DNA of 64,000 bases from Pleodorina starrii (lineage: Eukaryota; Chlorophyta; Chlorophyceae; Chlamydomonadales; Volvocaceae): contig BRXU01000005.1 of NCBI GenBank assembly GCA_030267565.1, positions 3,847,501 through 3,911,500 of the forward strand. The letters are read 5' to 3'. The position numbers were made by a program, and so were the translations under genes. The notes beneath the pieces are model-generated. The model saw only the letters and a program-made list of their open reading frames with translations, searched no databases and was not told where the DNA came from. How positions within the stretch are numbered: the stretch's first letter is position 1; each line of letters begins with the position of its first letter. Shown here piece by piece: positions 1-8,692 of the stretch.

Positions 1-175
1 TCAAAGCCACCGCTTGGTAATTCTGGAGGTCTTGCTCAAAGGTGTATATCTTGTCCCGAAGGTTTCGCACGTCCCTTGACATGAGAAAGATATAGATGAC
101 GATGCATAGCAGGATGCCCAACAGGATGATGTGCAGCCTGAAAAAGGTAGTCGTTGAAATGTTGCAAGAAGGCAT
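1..175 (-). CDS. Partial membrane protein, probably viral-type
   Basis: An ATG at 175 opens a frame that is still open at the left edge, so about 58 N-terminal residues are visible. After roughly 12 polar residues comes one hydrophobic segment of about 20 residues rich in I, L and V. A charged, heptad-like stretch with alternating R/D/K/E follows, which would suit a short coiled coil. The layout suggests a type II or signal-anchored small membrane protein. It is divergent from the next gene across about 40 bp of AT-rich DNA, a spacing typical of giant viruses and unlike the spliced host genes further right. The family is not recognised; the viral assignment rests on its neighbours. Confidence 0.45.
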   Translation of the reverse strand, partial: MPSCNISTTTFFRLHIILLGILLCIVIYIFLMSRDVRNLRDKIYTFEQDLQNYQAVAL

Positions 176-216
176 GGTCTGGTCTTTTAACAATGTAATC
201 TAATTGACATTACACC

Positions 217-663
217 ATGATTTTCTGCGGCTTATTCAACCGCACGAGGTATAAGATCATTCTCCAGATGTCTCACACAAGAAACGACATGGCAATGCCC
301 ACTGACCAAATCCGGCAACTTGTCGCTGCCATTCGCCGTCGTGCAACTTGCACGACGGAGGCTGAACCCTCCGTTCCAGTGGAGGCGCCGACCAATGACG
401 AGGAGAGGCGTTTTGCCGAATTGTACCCAAGGCTCCATCAAGCGGCATGCGATGCGGATTTTCCGCTGCATCATCTCGAGTACATGCTCCAGCAGCTCGA
501 AATACTGACTTCGAGTGTATCCCCGAGCATTGACACTGTCAGTCGGAACGTATTCGAGAGGCTGAACGACGAGTACGTCGTTCCGCTGGAGCAGCAACAG
601 GAGCAACAGGAGCAACAACGGCAGCAAGAGCACGGTGATCACCGTGCTGCTTTGTCGTCTTGA
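217..663 (+). CDS. Small conserved giant-virus-like protein
   Basis: An unspliced ORF of up to 148 aa. In-frame ATGs at 217, 265 and 289 are possible starts; 265 or 289 is likelier because the first residues are not well ordered. Residues about 65-125 read 'LYPRLHQAACDADF...LEYMLQQLE...' followed by '...VFERLNDEYVVP'. I recognise this as the pattern of a short uncharacterised family common in Nucleocytoviricota, in which a 'YP-x-L' start, a helix ending in 'MLxxxE' and a 'YV-P' end recur. The C-terminus is a Gln/Glu-rich low-complexity run. The 3' end overlaps the convergent gene (539-2065) by about 125 bp, as in dense viral genomes. No function is known to me. Confidence 0.5.
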   Translation: MIFCGLFNRTRYKIILQMSHTRNDMAMPTDQIRQLVAAIRRRATCTTEAEPSVPVEAPTNDEERRFAELYPRLHQAACDADFPLHHLEYMLQQLEILTSSVSPSIDTVSRNVFERLNDEYVVPLEQQQEQQEQQRQQEHGDHRAALSS

Positions 664-2065
664 CTCGTGTTGTCTTGACTCGAGTCGTCTTGATTCGCGC
701 GGTCTTGGCGGCTGCATTTCTAGCCTCACGCTGCGTCATGTTACACGTCCCCAGTCCCGCCAAGACACAGCGTTGGACCATGTCCTGCGCCTTTTCGTCG
801 TTCATCTCAAGGGAGTAGGATGGCACGTGGCATCCCAGTGGCGCCAGCCCAAAGTATCGCGCGAAAAAGTCGGCATACACGCTGATGTGGTAGTCTCCTG
901 CATAGACAATCGTGGTGCCGCCGGTGCTCTGGGGCTGGTGCGTATAGGACAGCAGGCGCGCGAGCAAGTAGATATCCATCATGATGGTCTGCACGATGAG
1001 CTCCATGAATATTGTAAAGATGCCCACGTAGTTGTTGAGTCGACTGTTGCGAAGATAGGCCAATGTGCCGTCTCGCAGGCCGTGCGAGTCCCTAGAAATC
1101 CGGGTCCTCTGCCGGATGAGACGTACCCCGTCATCGAAACGAATGTCCTCTCTGAGGATGCTGCAAATGTTGTCGAGTTTGTCGGATATGTAGTCCTCCA
1201 CGAGGGCGCGCATGGAGGGTGGCAGCTTGTACACCTGCTTGGCAATCTTGTGCAGCGTCTTGGGCCCGCCTGGCCGACGAGACGACAGCGAATCTGTAAA
1301 CACCTGTACCTCGGGTCCCAGTACTGCGGCAATGTGCTCCTGGAATGAACCGTCGCGCCGGTAGCCCAACAAGAACGCCTCGAGCAGCGTACGGAATTCC
1401 TCAACGCTCGTGACTTTCTGATGGAACGTCTCGACCCACTTCACCGAGGTTGGAGACAGGAAGCGCTTGACGTTGAACTCAAAGCGTGCATCTGCGTAGT
1501 GGAACCGATAGCGATTCTGGCCAGGTGGGTGGCGGTAGAAGCGCCCCGAAAAGCGCCTGTACAATGTCGAAAATATGCCAATAAACTGTGGGCTTTTGCC
1601 AAAGAGCTTCTGAAGGATGCCCACGGCTCCTCCCTGCTTGCCGTCCCGGGAAAAGATCTCATCGATGCGCGCAAGGACATTCTCACGGGCCGGACCGCTC
1701 GCAACAACGTACGGGAACTCCATGAACACGTCCAACGTGGCACCCCTCTGGCGAGCGTCGTCCTCTGCTCTCTGGACGAAATCCGCAATGTGCATGCATT
1801 GCGGGTCGGTGTCGCAGTTTTTGCACTGGTTCTTGTGTGAAAAGTGAAAGTCTCCAAAAAGAAAGATGGTGTTTTGCGTTTTGGGCAGGCGAAATATGTA
1901 GAAAGAAGCTGGACCACTGATGCGCCGGAGCGGGCCAAATATGTCACGTGTCGACATGTCATCGTCAGCGTTGTCTCTGTGGAATGGAACATTTTTCGCT
2001 CGACCCCTCCCTGTCATGCTGCTCTTCCTATAGTGATCATACACCAATTTTTTTGCGGCAAACAT
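539..2065 (-). CDS. Giant-virus-like protein with paired GxxH motifs (possible TIKI/EreA-type fold)
   Basis: An uninterrupted 508-aa ORF with no sign of introns. Early on there is 'LFGDFHFSHKNQC' with a short Cys cluster after it, then 'VFMEFP', and in the C-terminal half 'IVYAGDYHISVYADFF'. I know ORFs of this general type from large DNA viruses of protists. Two GxxH motifs with a conserved Glu between them also match the hallmark of the TIKI/TraB/EreA/ChaN superfamily; that match is my inference, not a search result. The C-terminus carries a 5-residue repeat (R-I/V-K-T-T, three times), which is visible as a repeated GTCTTGACTCG-type motif near 660-710, followed by an Ala/Pro and Arg-rich tail. 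It is convergent with the 217-663 ORF. The ATG at 2065 is the first Met of the open frame. Confidence 0.55.
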   Translation of the reverse strand: MFAAKKLVYDHYRKSSMTGRGRAKNVPFHRDNADDDMSTRDIFGPLRRISGPASFYIFRLPKTQNTIFLFGDFHFSHKNQCKNCDTDPQCMHIADFVQRAEDDARQRGATLDVFMEFPYVVASGPARENVLARIDEIFSRDGKQGGAVGILQKLFGKSPQFIGIFSTLYRRFSGRFYRHPPGQNRYRFHYADARFEFNVKRFLSPTSVKWVETFHQKVTSVEEFRTLLEAFLLGYRRDGSFQEHIAAVLGPEVQVFTDSLSSRRPGGPKTLHKIAKQVYKLPPSMRALVEDYISDKLDNICSILREDIRFDDGVRLIRQRTRISRDSHGLRDGTLAYLRNSRLNNYVGIFTIFMELIVQTIMMDIYLLARLLSYTHQPQSTGGTTIVYAGDYHISVYADFFARYFGLAPLGCHVPSYSLEMNDEKAQDMVQRCVLAGLGTCNMTQREARNAAAKTARIKTTRVKTTRVKTTKQHGDHRALAAVVAPVAPVAAPAERRTRRSASRIRSD

Positions 2066-2118
2066 GGTTCATGTGTGCATGGCAAATCCAGTGCTACAAA
2101 ATATCTTGAAACTCCAAG

Positions 2119-2215
2119 ATGGAGCAAAATCCGAATAATCAACCATCGTTACAATCGCCTTCGTCCTCTCCACGTCCGCCCTTGAATTCGACAAACATTG
2201 CAGAAGCTGCTGCAG
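2119..2215 (+). pseudogene. Truncated 5' end of a viral-type ORF
   Basis: An ATG at 2119 follows an AT-rich leader and starts a polar Asn/Gln/Ser/Pro-rich N-terminus of about 33 residues. At about 2215 the base composition jumps from near 50% to very high GC, and the frame continues only as Arg/Gly/Ala-rich shadow sequence. I read this as a gene start cut off by the GC-rich insertion. It is divergent from the 539-2065 gene by about 53 bp. The function is unknown. Confidence 0.3.
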
Positions 2216-2226
2216 AAGCTGGCCTA

Positions 2227-2952
2227 CTACTGCGCCGGGTGCTCCTGGGCCGCCTTGAGGAGCTGGGCCAGGCGGTCGCCCAGGGTGTCCCAGCCCTTGG
2301 TGTCGCCGTACACCACGGCGTAGGTGCAGCGGCCTCCCTCGCCGTGCCCCCGATGGCACTTCGCCCCCAGAGACCCCGCCACGCACACGGCCGGGTCCTT
2401 CAACCGCGTCACCCAGCCTACCAGGTCACGGTCTGTGCGGAGCTTGTAAGCGTCGCCCGGGGTCAGCTGCACCGACGCCCGCGCCCGCACCGCGGCCAAG
2501 GCCTCCGGGTTCGGCTCCGGCAGGCACCTCATCGTCACGGGGCGCGCCTGGCGCACGGCGGCCGGGACCGCCTGGGGCCCCGCCGCCCCGGCGGCGGCGG
2601 CCGCAGCGGTGGCGGCGGCGGCGTCTGCCCGTGGGGCCTGGGCCACGGCCGCCGTGGCCGTCTGCGTCGGCGCCGACTGCTAGGTCTGCCCGACCGCCCG
2701 CATGGCCTCCGCAACGGCGTCGGCGTAGAGCGCCGCCTTCGCGTGCTCCGTCTTCGCCTCCTTACAGGCCTCCCGCAGCGCCAGCAGCGCCTGCTTGACC
2801 CCGTATGTAAGCGGTCCCCAGAACCGCGCGAGCTCCTGCTCCGGCGGCGGGGTGGCGACCTTCATGTCCGCCAGGTCCAGCTGGGCCAGGTGGTTGTAGG
2901 ACGTTGCGGTACGGCTGCGGGTAAGTGTGGGGCCATGCAAGCAACACGCCAT
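2227..2952 (-). pseudogene. GC-rich ORF remnant, possibly gag-like
   Basis: Two stretches in the same frame (2952-2680 and 2646-2227) are separated by one in-frame stop (TAG at about 2680), so they probably come from one gene. The first half is helical and Ala/Glu/Lys-rich. The middle is poly-Ala. The C-terminal part contains a Cys/His/Gly-rich segment 'GAKCHRGHGEGGRC' before a short terminal helix. This could be a zinc-knuckle-like gag region of a retroelement, but I do not recognise the family. An acceptor-like 'cccgcag' (minus strand) near 2919 and a good donor near 3083 hint at an intron, but the frames on either side do not agree. Very high GC and the position beside the truncated viral ORF suggest a mobile-element fragment. 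Confidence 0.3.
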
Positions 2953-3013
2953 GCGGGCAGCTCGAAACAGGAAGGAGGGAGTTTCTGAGAGTTGGGGTCA
3001 GGGACATACATCG

Positions 3014-3703
3014 TCAGGATACGCACGACTGGGTGATGGGTGGGCAAGCATACGGCCGCGTGGCGACACGCGTCTGCAGGCTTACCTGCGATGCATACAT
3101 AATACCATCTTGGAGGGTCGCCACTCGCACACGAGTGGCCTTCCCTTCCTTGTGAAGCTTGGCCTTGCAACACAAGGGGTTTCGACACGTATCGCCGGGG
3201 TACTCCAGACGCAGCAGGCGGAAGCGGTCGTCTGTACTCGCAATGTTAGCTTGTGTACGCAAAGAGCGGAATGAGTTCTGTAGGAAGAGCTGAAGCCGGC
3301 GGAAAAAAGATCCCTCCTGCTCCAGCGACCGGTCTGTCATAGCCGCCTCGAGAGCAGCCTTGACCTCATCGGGCGGCGTGTTCGTAGCGAGTGCGATGGC
3401 GCTGTATCCTACACGACGGCCATCCGAGTTGCGGCTCCCCTCCTTAAGGCCGGGCTTCCACCATGCGGCGGCGGCATATCCGAGGACTAGCACCGCCACA
3501 AACGTCGTCAACGATCACCGATCTAGGATTGAAGACACTTTTGCGGCAGCTGAGTCGCGGCCGGCGAACTCGCGGAATAAATCCTTCGAGACTCCGACCG
3601 CAATGGCGCTCGAAACAAATGCGAGCAGCAGCAAAAGCCGATGCATAGTCATGGTGACATGTGCAATCTTAAAAATCTTAATTTTTTTATGTTTCCATGT
3701 CAA
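3014..3703 (-). pseudogene. Hypothetical secreted/membrane protein, frame interrupted
   Basis: On the minus strand an ORF from 3703 (better start at the internal ATG near 3651) encodes a clear signal peptide (M-T-M-H-R then a Leu-rich core ending in A-I-A) and about 35 further residues before a TGA at about 3515. A second frame (3511-3014) opens at once with a hydrophobic segment ('TTFVAVLVLGYAAAAWW') and continues through a charged region to a Cys cluster 'DTCRNPLCC'. Either a frameshift or a small intron joins them. At about 3083 the sequence CAG|GTAAGC is an excellent splice donor, so the coding part may end there. The protein is not recognised, and it is unclear whether it is host or viral. 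Confidence 0.3.
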
Positions 3704-3737
3704 AAGCGGAAAAGGACGTTAATTTGCAGTACAAGGG

Positions 3738-3785
3738 CCTGAACGGTGAACGGTGAACGTTCGGTGAACGTTCAGTGAACGAAGA
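3738..3785. repeat. Short GGTGAACG/GTTC direct and palindromic repeats
   Basis: The motif GGTGAACG and variants recur four to five times in 48 bp. GAACGTTC, a perfect 8-bp palindrome, lies inside. It is upstream of the 3014-3703 ORF, so it could be an operator-like cluster or a simple minisatellite. Confidence 0.5.
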
Positions 3786-3789
3786 ACTC

Positions 3790-4420
3790 GTGTTTACCCG
3801 AGGTACTCGCACGACCGTGCCTTACGACACTGTAATATGTTGCGTTTGAACACCTTGAATCAAGAACAGAATACTGTAAGCCCTTGCGCTCTCCCAAAAT
3901 TGCAAAATTTAGGGCGCGAGGGGAATGAACCAAAACTAATCCGCGCGTGATAATGCAAACGGCACGAGATCCCGATTCATATGCACAAGATAATACGTAA
4001 CACGCCTATGTGCATGGAAGGCGAGCAAGCATATTCCTGTGCGAAGAAGCTGCAGCTGGTGGAGAGAGGTGAGAGAGGTGAGCCAATGGTTCACCTGTGG
4101 CTTACTTTCCACACTTACAGCGAAGCAAAGATCTTCAATGCTATAACTTTTAGGGGATTATGAAGCTTTACCATACAGCCCGATAAGCAGGACGTGCCTC
4201 GCGAAACGTATGTTGAGCCAATAATTTAAACGTGTATGTGCTCATGATAATTTCCATGCATTGGCTGGCATTTCATCTACTTGTATATTATAACAATTCC
4301 TCAAGGGGATATTCATCATCACTGCCTTGGAGGTTGGAGCGTCCCTCAATGTCGTGCAGTTGGTTTCGGAGGAGAAGTTTGCGAAGACCGGATTGGTGCC
4401 TAATCTCCATCTAAATCCAA
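3790..4420. other. AT-rich intergenic DNA, nothing identified
   Basis: No ORF with coding character, no recognisable repeat and no RNA gene was seen here. Confidence 0.5.
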
Positions 4421-4424
4421 TGTC

Positions 4425-4665
4425 TTAATCCTGACTCTGAGTGTTGGGTATTAATAGGAATCCTGCCCGCTGGGTCGCAATCCTAATCCTGTGGGCGGGG
4501 TCCCAATCGTAATCCTGCGGCTGGGGGCGAATCCTAATCCTACACCCGTGGCCCTAATCCTAAACCTGACATCGACTTTGTAACCTAATCCTGTCCCCGC
4601 CCGCCGAATCTTAATTTCTGCCTGACGTGTACCAGAACCCAATTCCTAATCCTTGCAAACCTCAT
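4425..4665. repeat. Degenerate AATCCT (AGGATT) minisatellite
   Basis: About a dozen copies of 'AATCCTAATCCTG' and shorter forms are separated by 5-15 bp GC-rich spacers. The complementary form (GGATTA) recurs at 24040-24310, so it is a dispersed family. It is not the standard algal telomere repeat. Confidence 0.6.
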
Positions 4666-5087
4666 TCATGAACATAACGCAATGCATGCTAGCTCATTTG
4701 ACAATGTATGTCAACGCACAGGCTCCAGGGAAATTATTATAGTTTGCGCGTTGAAGCAAATGCATAATGCGCAAAAGTACAAATGCAAATATGCGCAAAT
4801 GCACATACATGCGTACTCGGCTCGGTCCGTCCAACAGGCAGACGAGCGAGGTGCGTGCCAATTCTCCCCTCTCTGCTTATTGTTTTTACCGAGAATAAGA
4901 GGATTCAACTGAACAGTACAGGTGTCACATAAGTGTGGAGCCGGTGGATGCTTATTCATGCATTCCTTTTTGTTCAGACAGACTGGACATGACTGAAGCG
5001 ACATCTTCCACGTTCGTTCGCTCATCATCAGCCGCTTCATCTGCAGGCCCAAATGTATCAATATGTAGCCATACATTCATAATATAC
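4666..5087. other. AT-rich spacer, no feature identified
   Basis: It holds short ORFs only, without coding character. It ends at the left copy of the 411-bp direct repeat. Confidence 0.4.
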
Positions 5088-5498
5088 ACAAAGCAGTCGT
5101 GAGCACTAATTAATGACTACTACTACTTATACTAGCTACATACTGCACTTTAGTAATGACGCATGTATGAGATTCAGCAGGCGTGCTTGCTATTATTAAA
5201 ATAACGTAGTCGCGACAACCGTTAGTGTCCTGTGCAAATAGTCGACTGGAGTACGATTGAAGCAAGGCGCGCATTTCGTTATGGACAATTAATAGCGGTT
5301 ATCATCCAAAGGAGGTAAATCATGTTAGGTTGTCAATTTGCTTATGAATTTATGGCCCACATACGTTACTCGGCACAAAAATGTTAAGAGGAGTAGTCGT
5401 CTTGCAGTAGACGGAGCCTATATATGGCCACCCGTTCAGCGGCGGTTGGGCTTTTGGCGCCCGCCATGTTAGTCCTGCTTCTTCTGCTGTCCACGGGA
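5088..5498 (+). repeat. Left copy of 411-bp direct repeat flanking the L1-like insertion
   Basis: Positions 5088-5420 match 8216-8548 with a single mismatch (G/C at 5406/8534). Positions 5421-5498 match 18727-18804 with one mismatch. The two parts of the right copy are separated exactly by the minus-strand Dualen-like insertion and its 11-bp target duplication. The right copy starts directly after the L1-like 3' end. The simplest reading is a very long target-site duplication. The last 90 bp hold a TATA-like CCTATATATGG and an ATG (5466) followed by a Leu-rich codon run. Confidence 0.8.
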
Positions 5499-5536
5499 CT
5501 CGGCTGCTGCCCAACGCCGCCAACGACGCAAACGTC

Positions 5537-6991
5537 GTGGCCGTCAGCCGTCGACCGGGCCTGGAAGCATACCATGCGGGGCTAACGTCATGCAGGAAAC
5601 TGCGCACGGTAGGAGACCTGGTACGGGTATGGGTGACACTGGACGGCAGCCAAGCCACCACCCTCCAAGGCGCGGCCTGGCATGAGTGGGCCCGGGAGCA
5701 CCTCGACCCAGCCGCGACCCCAGCCCAGCTGCAGGACAAGGAAACGGCCCGTGCGGCTCTGGGGGCCTTGCATAACGATATCAGCCCGGCCTGGCTGGAG
5801 GCAGCGGGTGTGGTGGAGACCAGGCTACAGCAGCAGCGGCAGCAGGCGGAGACGGAAGGACTCCAGCAGCAACAGCAACCGCCGGCACCGCCACCGCCAG
5901 TTTGCGCGCAGGTGATGGCCATGATCGTCGGGCGACTGGGGTGGCGCCTTCCCGGGGGAACGGACGCAGTGCCGCTCCGCCGCCTGACGGTCAGCCAGGC
6001 GACACAACTACAGGACGGGCCGGCCAGCGAGCGGCGAGTGGCTTTAGTCACCGAGTTTGTGCGGGAGGCCCTGAGCACGCCGGAGAACCAGGCGCCTCCC
6101 CACCTCGCCGCCGAGCTCAGCCGTTTCCGGGCAACCCAGGCACGCCTGTGGTCCGGAGTGCGCTGGGAGAACGACAACAAGGAGACTATGTGGCGCCTAG
6201 CGGTGGACGGCGTACCCCTGCCTGGCAACACACACCTGGCCCGGGTGCCCATTGAGGCGTGCGGGTGCGGGGCCTATGGGGAGGCCGATGCCGGCCGACC
6301 CTGCTCCCCGCGACTGCACCACTTCTGGGAATGCCCGGTCGCGAGGGCCGTTCGGGAGCAGATCGACCGGCACCTGCCACCCCCCCAAGCAGCAGCGGGG
6401 GCCACCACCACCCGGCAGCAACTCTGGCTCGCCCAAGCGCCACCTGGGTGCGAGCAGGCCCCCTGGGACGTGATCGCCCTAGCGGCGCTGTCCGCCATGG
6501 AAGTCGGAAGGTGCTGCCTTCGAGCAGCAACCCGAAGGCAGGGGCGGGATGGGGCCGCAGCAGCGACGGGGCAGCAGCAGCAACAGGTGCAGCCCCAACC
6601 AGAGCAGCCCCAGCGACAGGGACCGCGCCAGCGGGACATCACCGACTTCTTCGCCCGGGAGGGAGGGGCAACACAGCAGGAGGGACCCGCGCTGAACGCC
6701 CCCGCGGGTGAATCACCGACGCAGGAAGCAGGGGCCGGAGAGGTGGCGGCGGGGGAAGCGGCGGCGGCAGCAGTAGGGGCAGCAGCGGCAGCAGCGCGGG
6801 GTGCAGCCGAAGCCTCGCCGCTGGACCGGGCGCGCGCCCGCGCGGTGACGGACTTCTGGGCGCGCTTGCGCTCGTTCGCGGCGCTGGAGACCCCCCGGCA
6901 CGGCTGGGACAGAGTGGGGCCGCAGCACCCCATCCTAGCGGTCGTTGAGGAGCGAATGCGGTGCGCAGCCCCGGTGGAGATCACGGCCTAA
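5537..6991 (+). pseudogene. C-terminal fragment of an L1-like ORF2 protein
   Basis: The frame is open to the stop at 6991 and also upstream of 5537 to the truncation point; the GTG at 5537 is not a real start. About 485 residues remain. Residues about 242-266 hold a zinc-knuckle-like C-x-C...H-x4-C ('CGC', then 'HHFWEC'), which matches the C-terminal cysteine motif of L1-type ORF2 proteins. Residues 365-372 read Q-R-D-I-T-D-F-F, a perfect PCNA-interacting (PIP) box, and a related 'VTDFW' follows near residue 435. The rest is Gln-, Ala- and Pro-rich low complexity typical of GC-rich algal retrotransposons. The reverse transcriptase and endonuclease have been lost by 5' truncation. Confidence 0.7.
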
Positions 6992-7004
6992 GCAGCTGTG
7001 CTAG

Positions 7005-7110
7005 TGACGGGGCAGGGGCGTTGGTTGGAGGGGAGGAGGGAGCGGGCGGTGGGGGGGAGGAGGGTGGGGGGGATTGGAGGGCTGGGGGGGAAGCCTGGAG
7101 AGGGCGAGTG
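7005..7110 (+). other. G-run tract in LINE 3' UTR (G-quadruplex-prone)
   Basis: Immediately after the ORF2 stop, more than ten runs of three to seven G lie within about 100 bp on the sense strand. G-rich 3' UTR tracts are known from mammalian L1; the parallel here is an inference. Confidence 0.55.
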
Positions 7111-8215
7111 GAGCGAGGAGAGCAGGAAGGGCGGTGGGCAAGGGGAGGGCTGGGCGTGCGGGCAAGGGTTTCCTGGCCGAGGGTCTCGTGGGCTAGCAGG
7201 GAGGGGAAGGAGCAGGCCTGTGTGCTTTGTCTGGTGTGAGTGTGGGTGTGTACCCTCTTCCCGGGAGACGGGGCCCGTCGAGGAGTAAGGGGCGGTTTTG
7301 TGCTGCCTGGCGGCTGAGGAGTGCGGCGCGGGAGGCCTGCAGTTTTGGCGCTTTAGGGAGAGGGAGAGGTGGAGAGGGAGGGGTTGCAGAGGGAGGGTAG
7401 GTGGTGCTGGGCTCCGCAGGCGGCCAGGGACGGAGGGGCAGGTTTTCTCTGCGTGGTAGGCGAGGGCAGGCAGCGCCTATGAGCCGTGCCCCGTAGTGGG
7501 TTTTCCAGGGGGGCGCCGCGCCGGCTTGTCATCCCCCCCGCGGCCGTGGGTGTTTGTTTTGCCCCGCGCTGGGCAGTGTCGGGGAACCTGTAGCCCCCAG
7601 GAGGAGACCGCCTGGCGGGCCAACGTGCGGTTGGGTGCTTTAGTGAGCGGTTCCTGCAGCAGCGCCTTGGTTGTCGTGTTCGTTGTGGCAGTTGGGCTCC
7701 TTGCTGTGCTGGCTTTCGTGGGAGCCCTTGGTGAGGGGACTCAGCCCCTCGTTCTCGTGAGGGACCTTGTCTGGGGGCCTAGGTGGGCTTTCCCTTGCCT
7801 CGTTTTTTTTCCTGGGCTGAGGTGGTGCCGCCCCGTTGTCGTGGGCCCCTGGCCCCAGGGGTAGAGGGCGTTCAGAGGCACTCTTTGCGTAGAGCTCTAG
7901 AGCCCCGTGAGCGCGCGAGGAGGCTGGCCAGGTGGGGGGGGGGTAGCTAGTCTTGGTAGGCGTTTTTGGTTGAGCTGTGTGACGCCTCTCGCGTGGCTCT
8001 CGCTAAGCGCGGCCCGCAGTCGTCGGCGCCGCTGAGTTGGTTGGCCAGGGGCCGTGGTGGGTGCCCCTGGCTGACGCGAGTGAGGGAGTGAGGCGCGCGC
8101 GGCGGAACAGACGGACGTAGCCGCGCGCCCGCCCCTGCGCTGTGTCTCGGCCCGGTCAGGGCCCCCGGTGCTCGTCCTGTCTCAGGGCGAGTCGCCCACA
8201 GTGTAACACCCGTTA
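7111..8215 (+). other. L1-like 3' UTR
   Basis: G/T-rich, GC-rich non-coding DNA up to the 3' terminus at 8215. The last ~110 bp match, in reverse complement, 62617-62770, which defines the element end. Confidence 0.6.
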
Positions 8216-8548
8216 ACAAAGCAGTCGTGAGCACTAATTAATGACTACTACTACTTATACTAGCTACATACTGCACTTTAGTAATGACGCATGTATGAGA
8301 TTCAGCAGGCGTGCTTGCTATTATTAAAATAACGTAGTCGCGACAACCGTTAGTGTCCTGTGCAAATAGTCGACTGGAGTACGATTGAAGCAAGGCGCGC
8401 ATTTCGTTATGGACAATTAATAGCGGTTATCATCCAAAGGAGGTAAATCATGTTAGGTTGTCAATTTGCTTATGAATTTATGGCCCACATACGTTACTCG
8501 GCACAAAAATGTTAAGAGGAGTAGTCGTCTTGCACTAGACGGAGCCTA
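8216..8548 (+). repeat. Right copy (first part) of the 411-bp direct repeat
   Basis: Matches 5088-5420. Its last 11 bp, GACGGAGCCTA (8538-8548), also form the left target-site duplication of the minus-strand Dualen-like element. Confidence 0.8.
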
Positions 8549-8574
8549 ATAATAAGAATAATAATAATAATAAT
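8549..8574 (-). repeat. (ATT)n tail of the minus-strand element
   Basis: Trinucleotide tail of about eight units with one interruption, directly after the conserved 3' UTR end (GGGCG, sense). It takes the place of poly(A). Confidence 0.8.
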
Positions 8575-8692
8575 ACGCCCGACAGAGCCGAGGCGTGGGT
8601 TATGGGAGCAGGAGGGGTGGGGTGTCGGGTTGCCCCGATCCCAGGCCTCTCCCGCTACCGCGGTGAGATTGGGAGCCCGCCGTTGCGGCGGG

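Larger units (their letters stand above)
1..2215. other. Probable integrated giant-virus (Nucleocytoviricota) fragment
   Basis: Four ORFs on alternating strands lie within 2.2 kb, with intergenic gaps of about 40-55 bp, one convergent overlap and no splice signals. This contrasts with the five-exon host genes at 47-61 kb. Two of the proteins resemble giant-virus families. The left end is outside the window; the right boundary at about 2215 is a sharp composition change. Confidence 0.45.
5499..8215 (+). mobile_element. 5'-truncated L1-like LINE insertion
   Basis: This element keeps only the C-terminal part of ORF2 (no reverse transcriptase motifs remain) and about 1.2 kb of G/T-rich 3' UTR. 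The 3' terminus 'GTGTAACACCCGTTAA' is confirmed by an independent copy in reverse orientation at about 62617-62770. The 5' edge at about 5499 is set by the end of the flanking direct repeat. It is dead on arrival, as is usual for 5'-truncated LINE copies. Confidence 0.75.

Noticed and set aside
5537..5540. GTG at 5537 as a real start codon
   Set aside because: The frame is open upstream to the LINE truncation point; eukaryotic retrotransposon ORF2 would not start here.
5537..6991. Reverse transcriptase in the L1-like fragment
   Set aside because: No RT motif (no xxDD or GxPQG-type block) is present; only the C-terminal Cys motif region survives.
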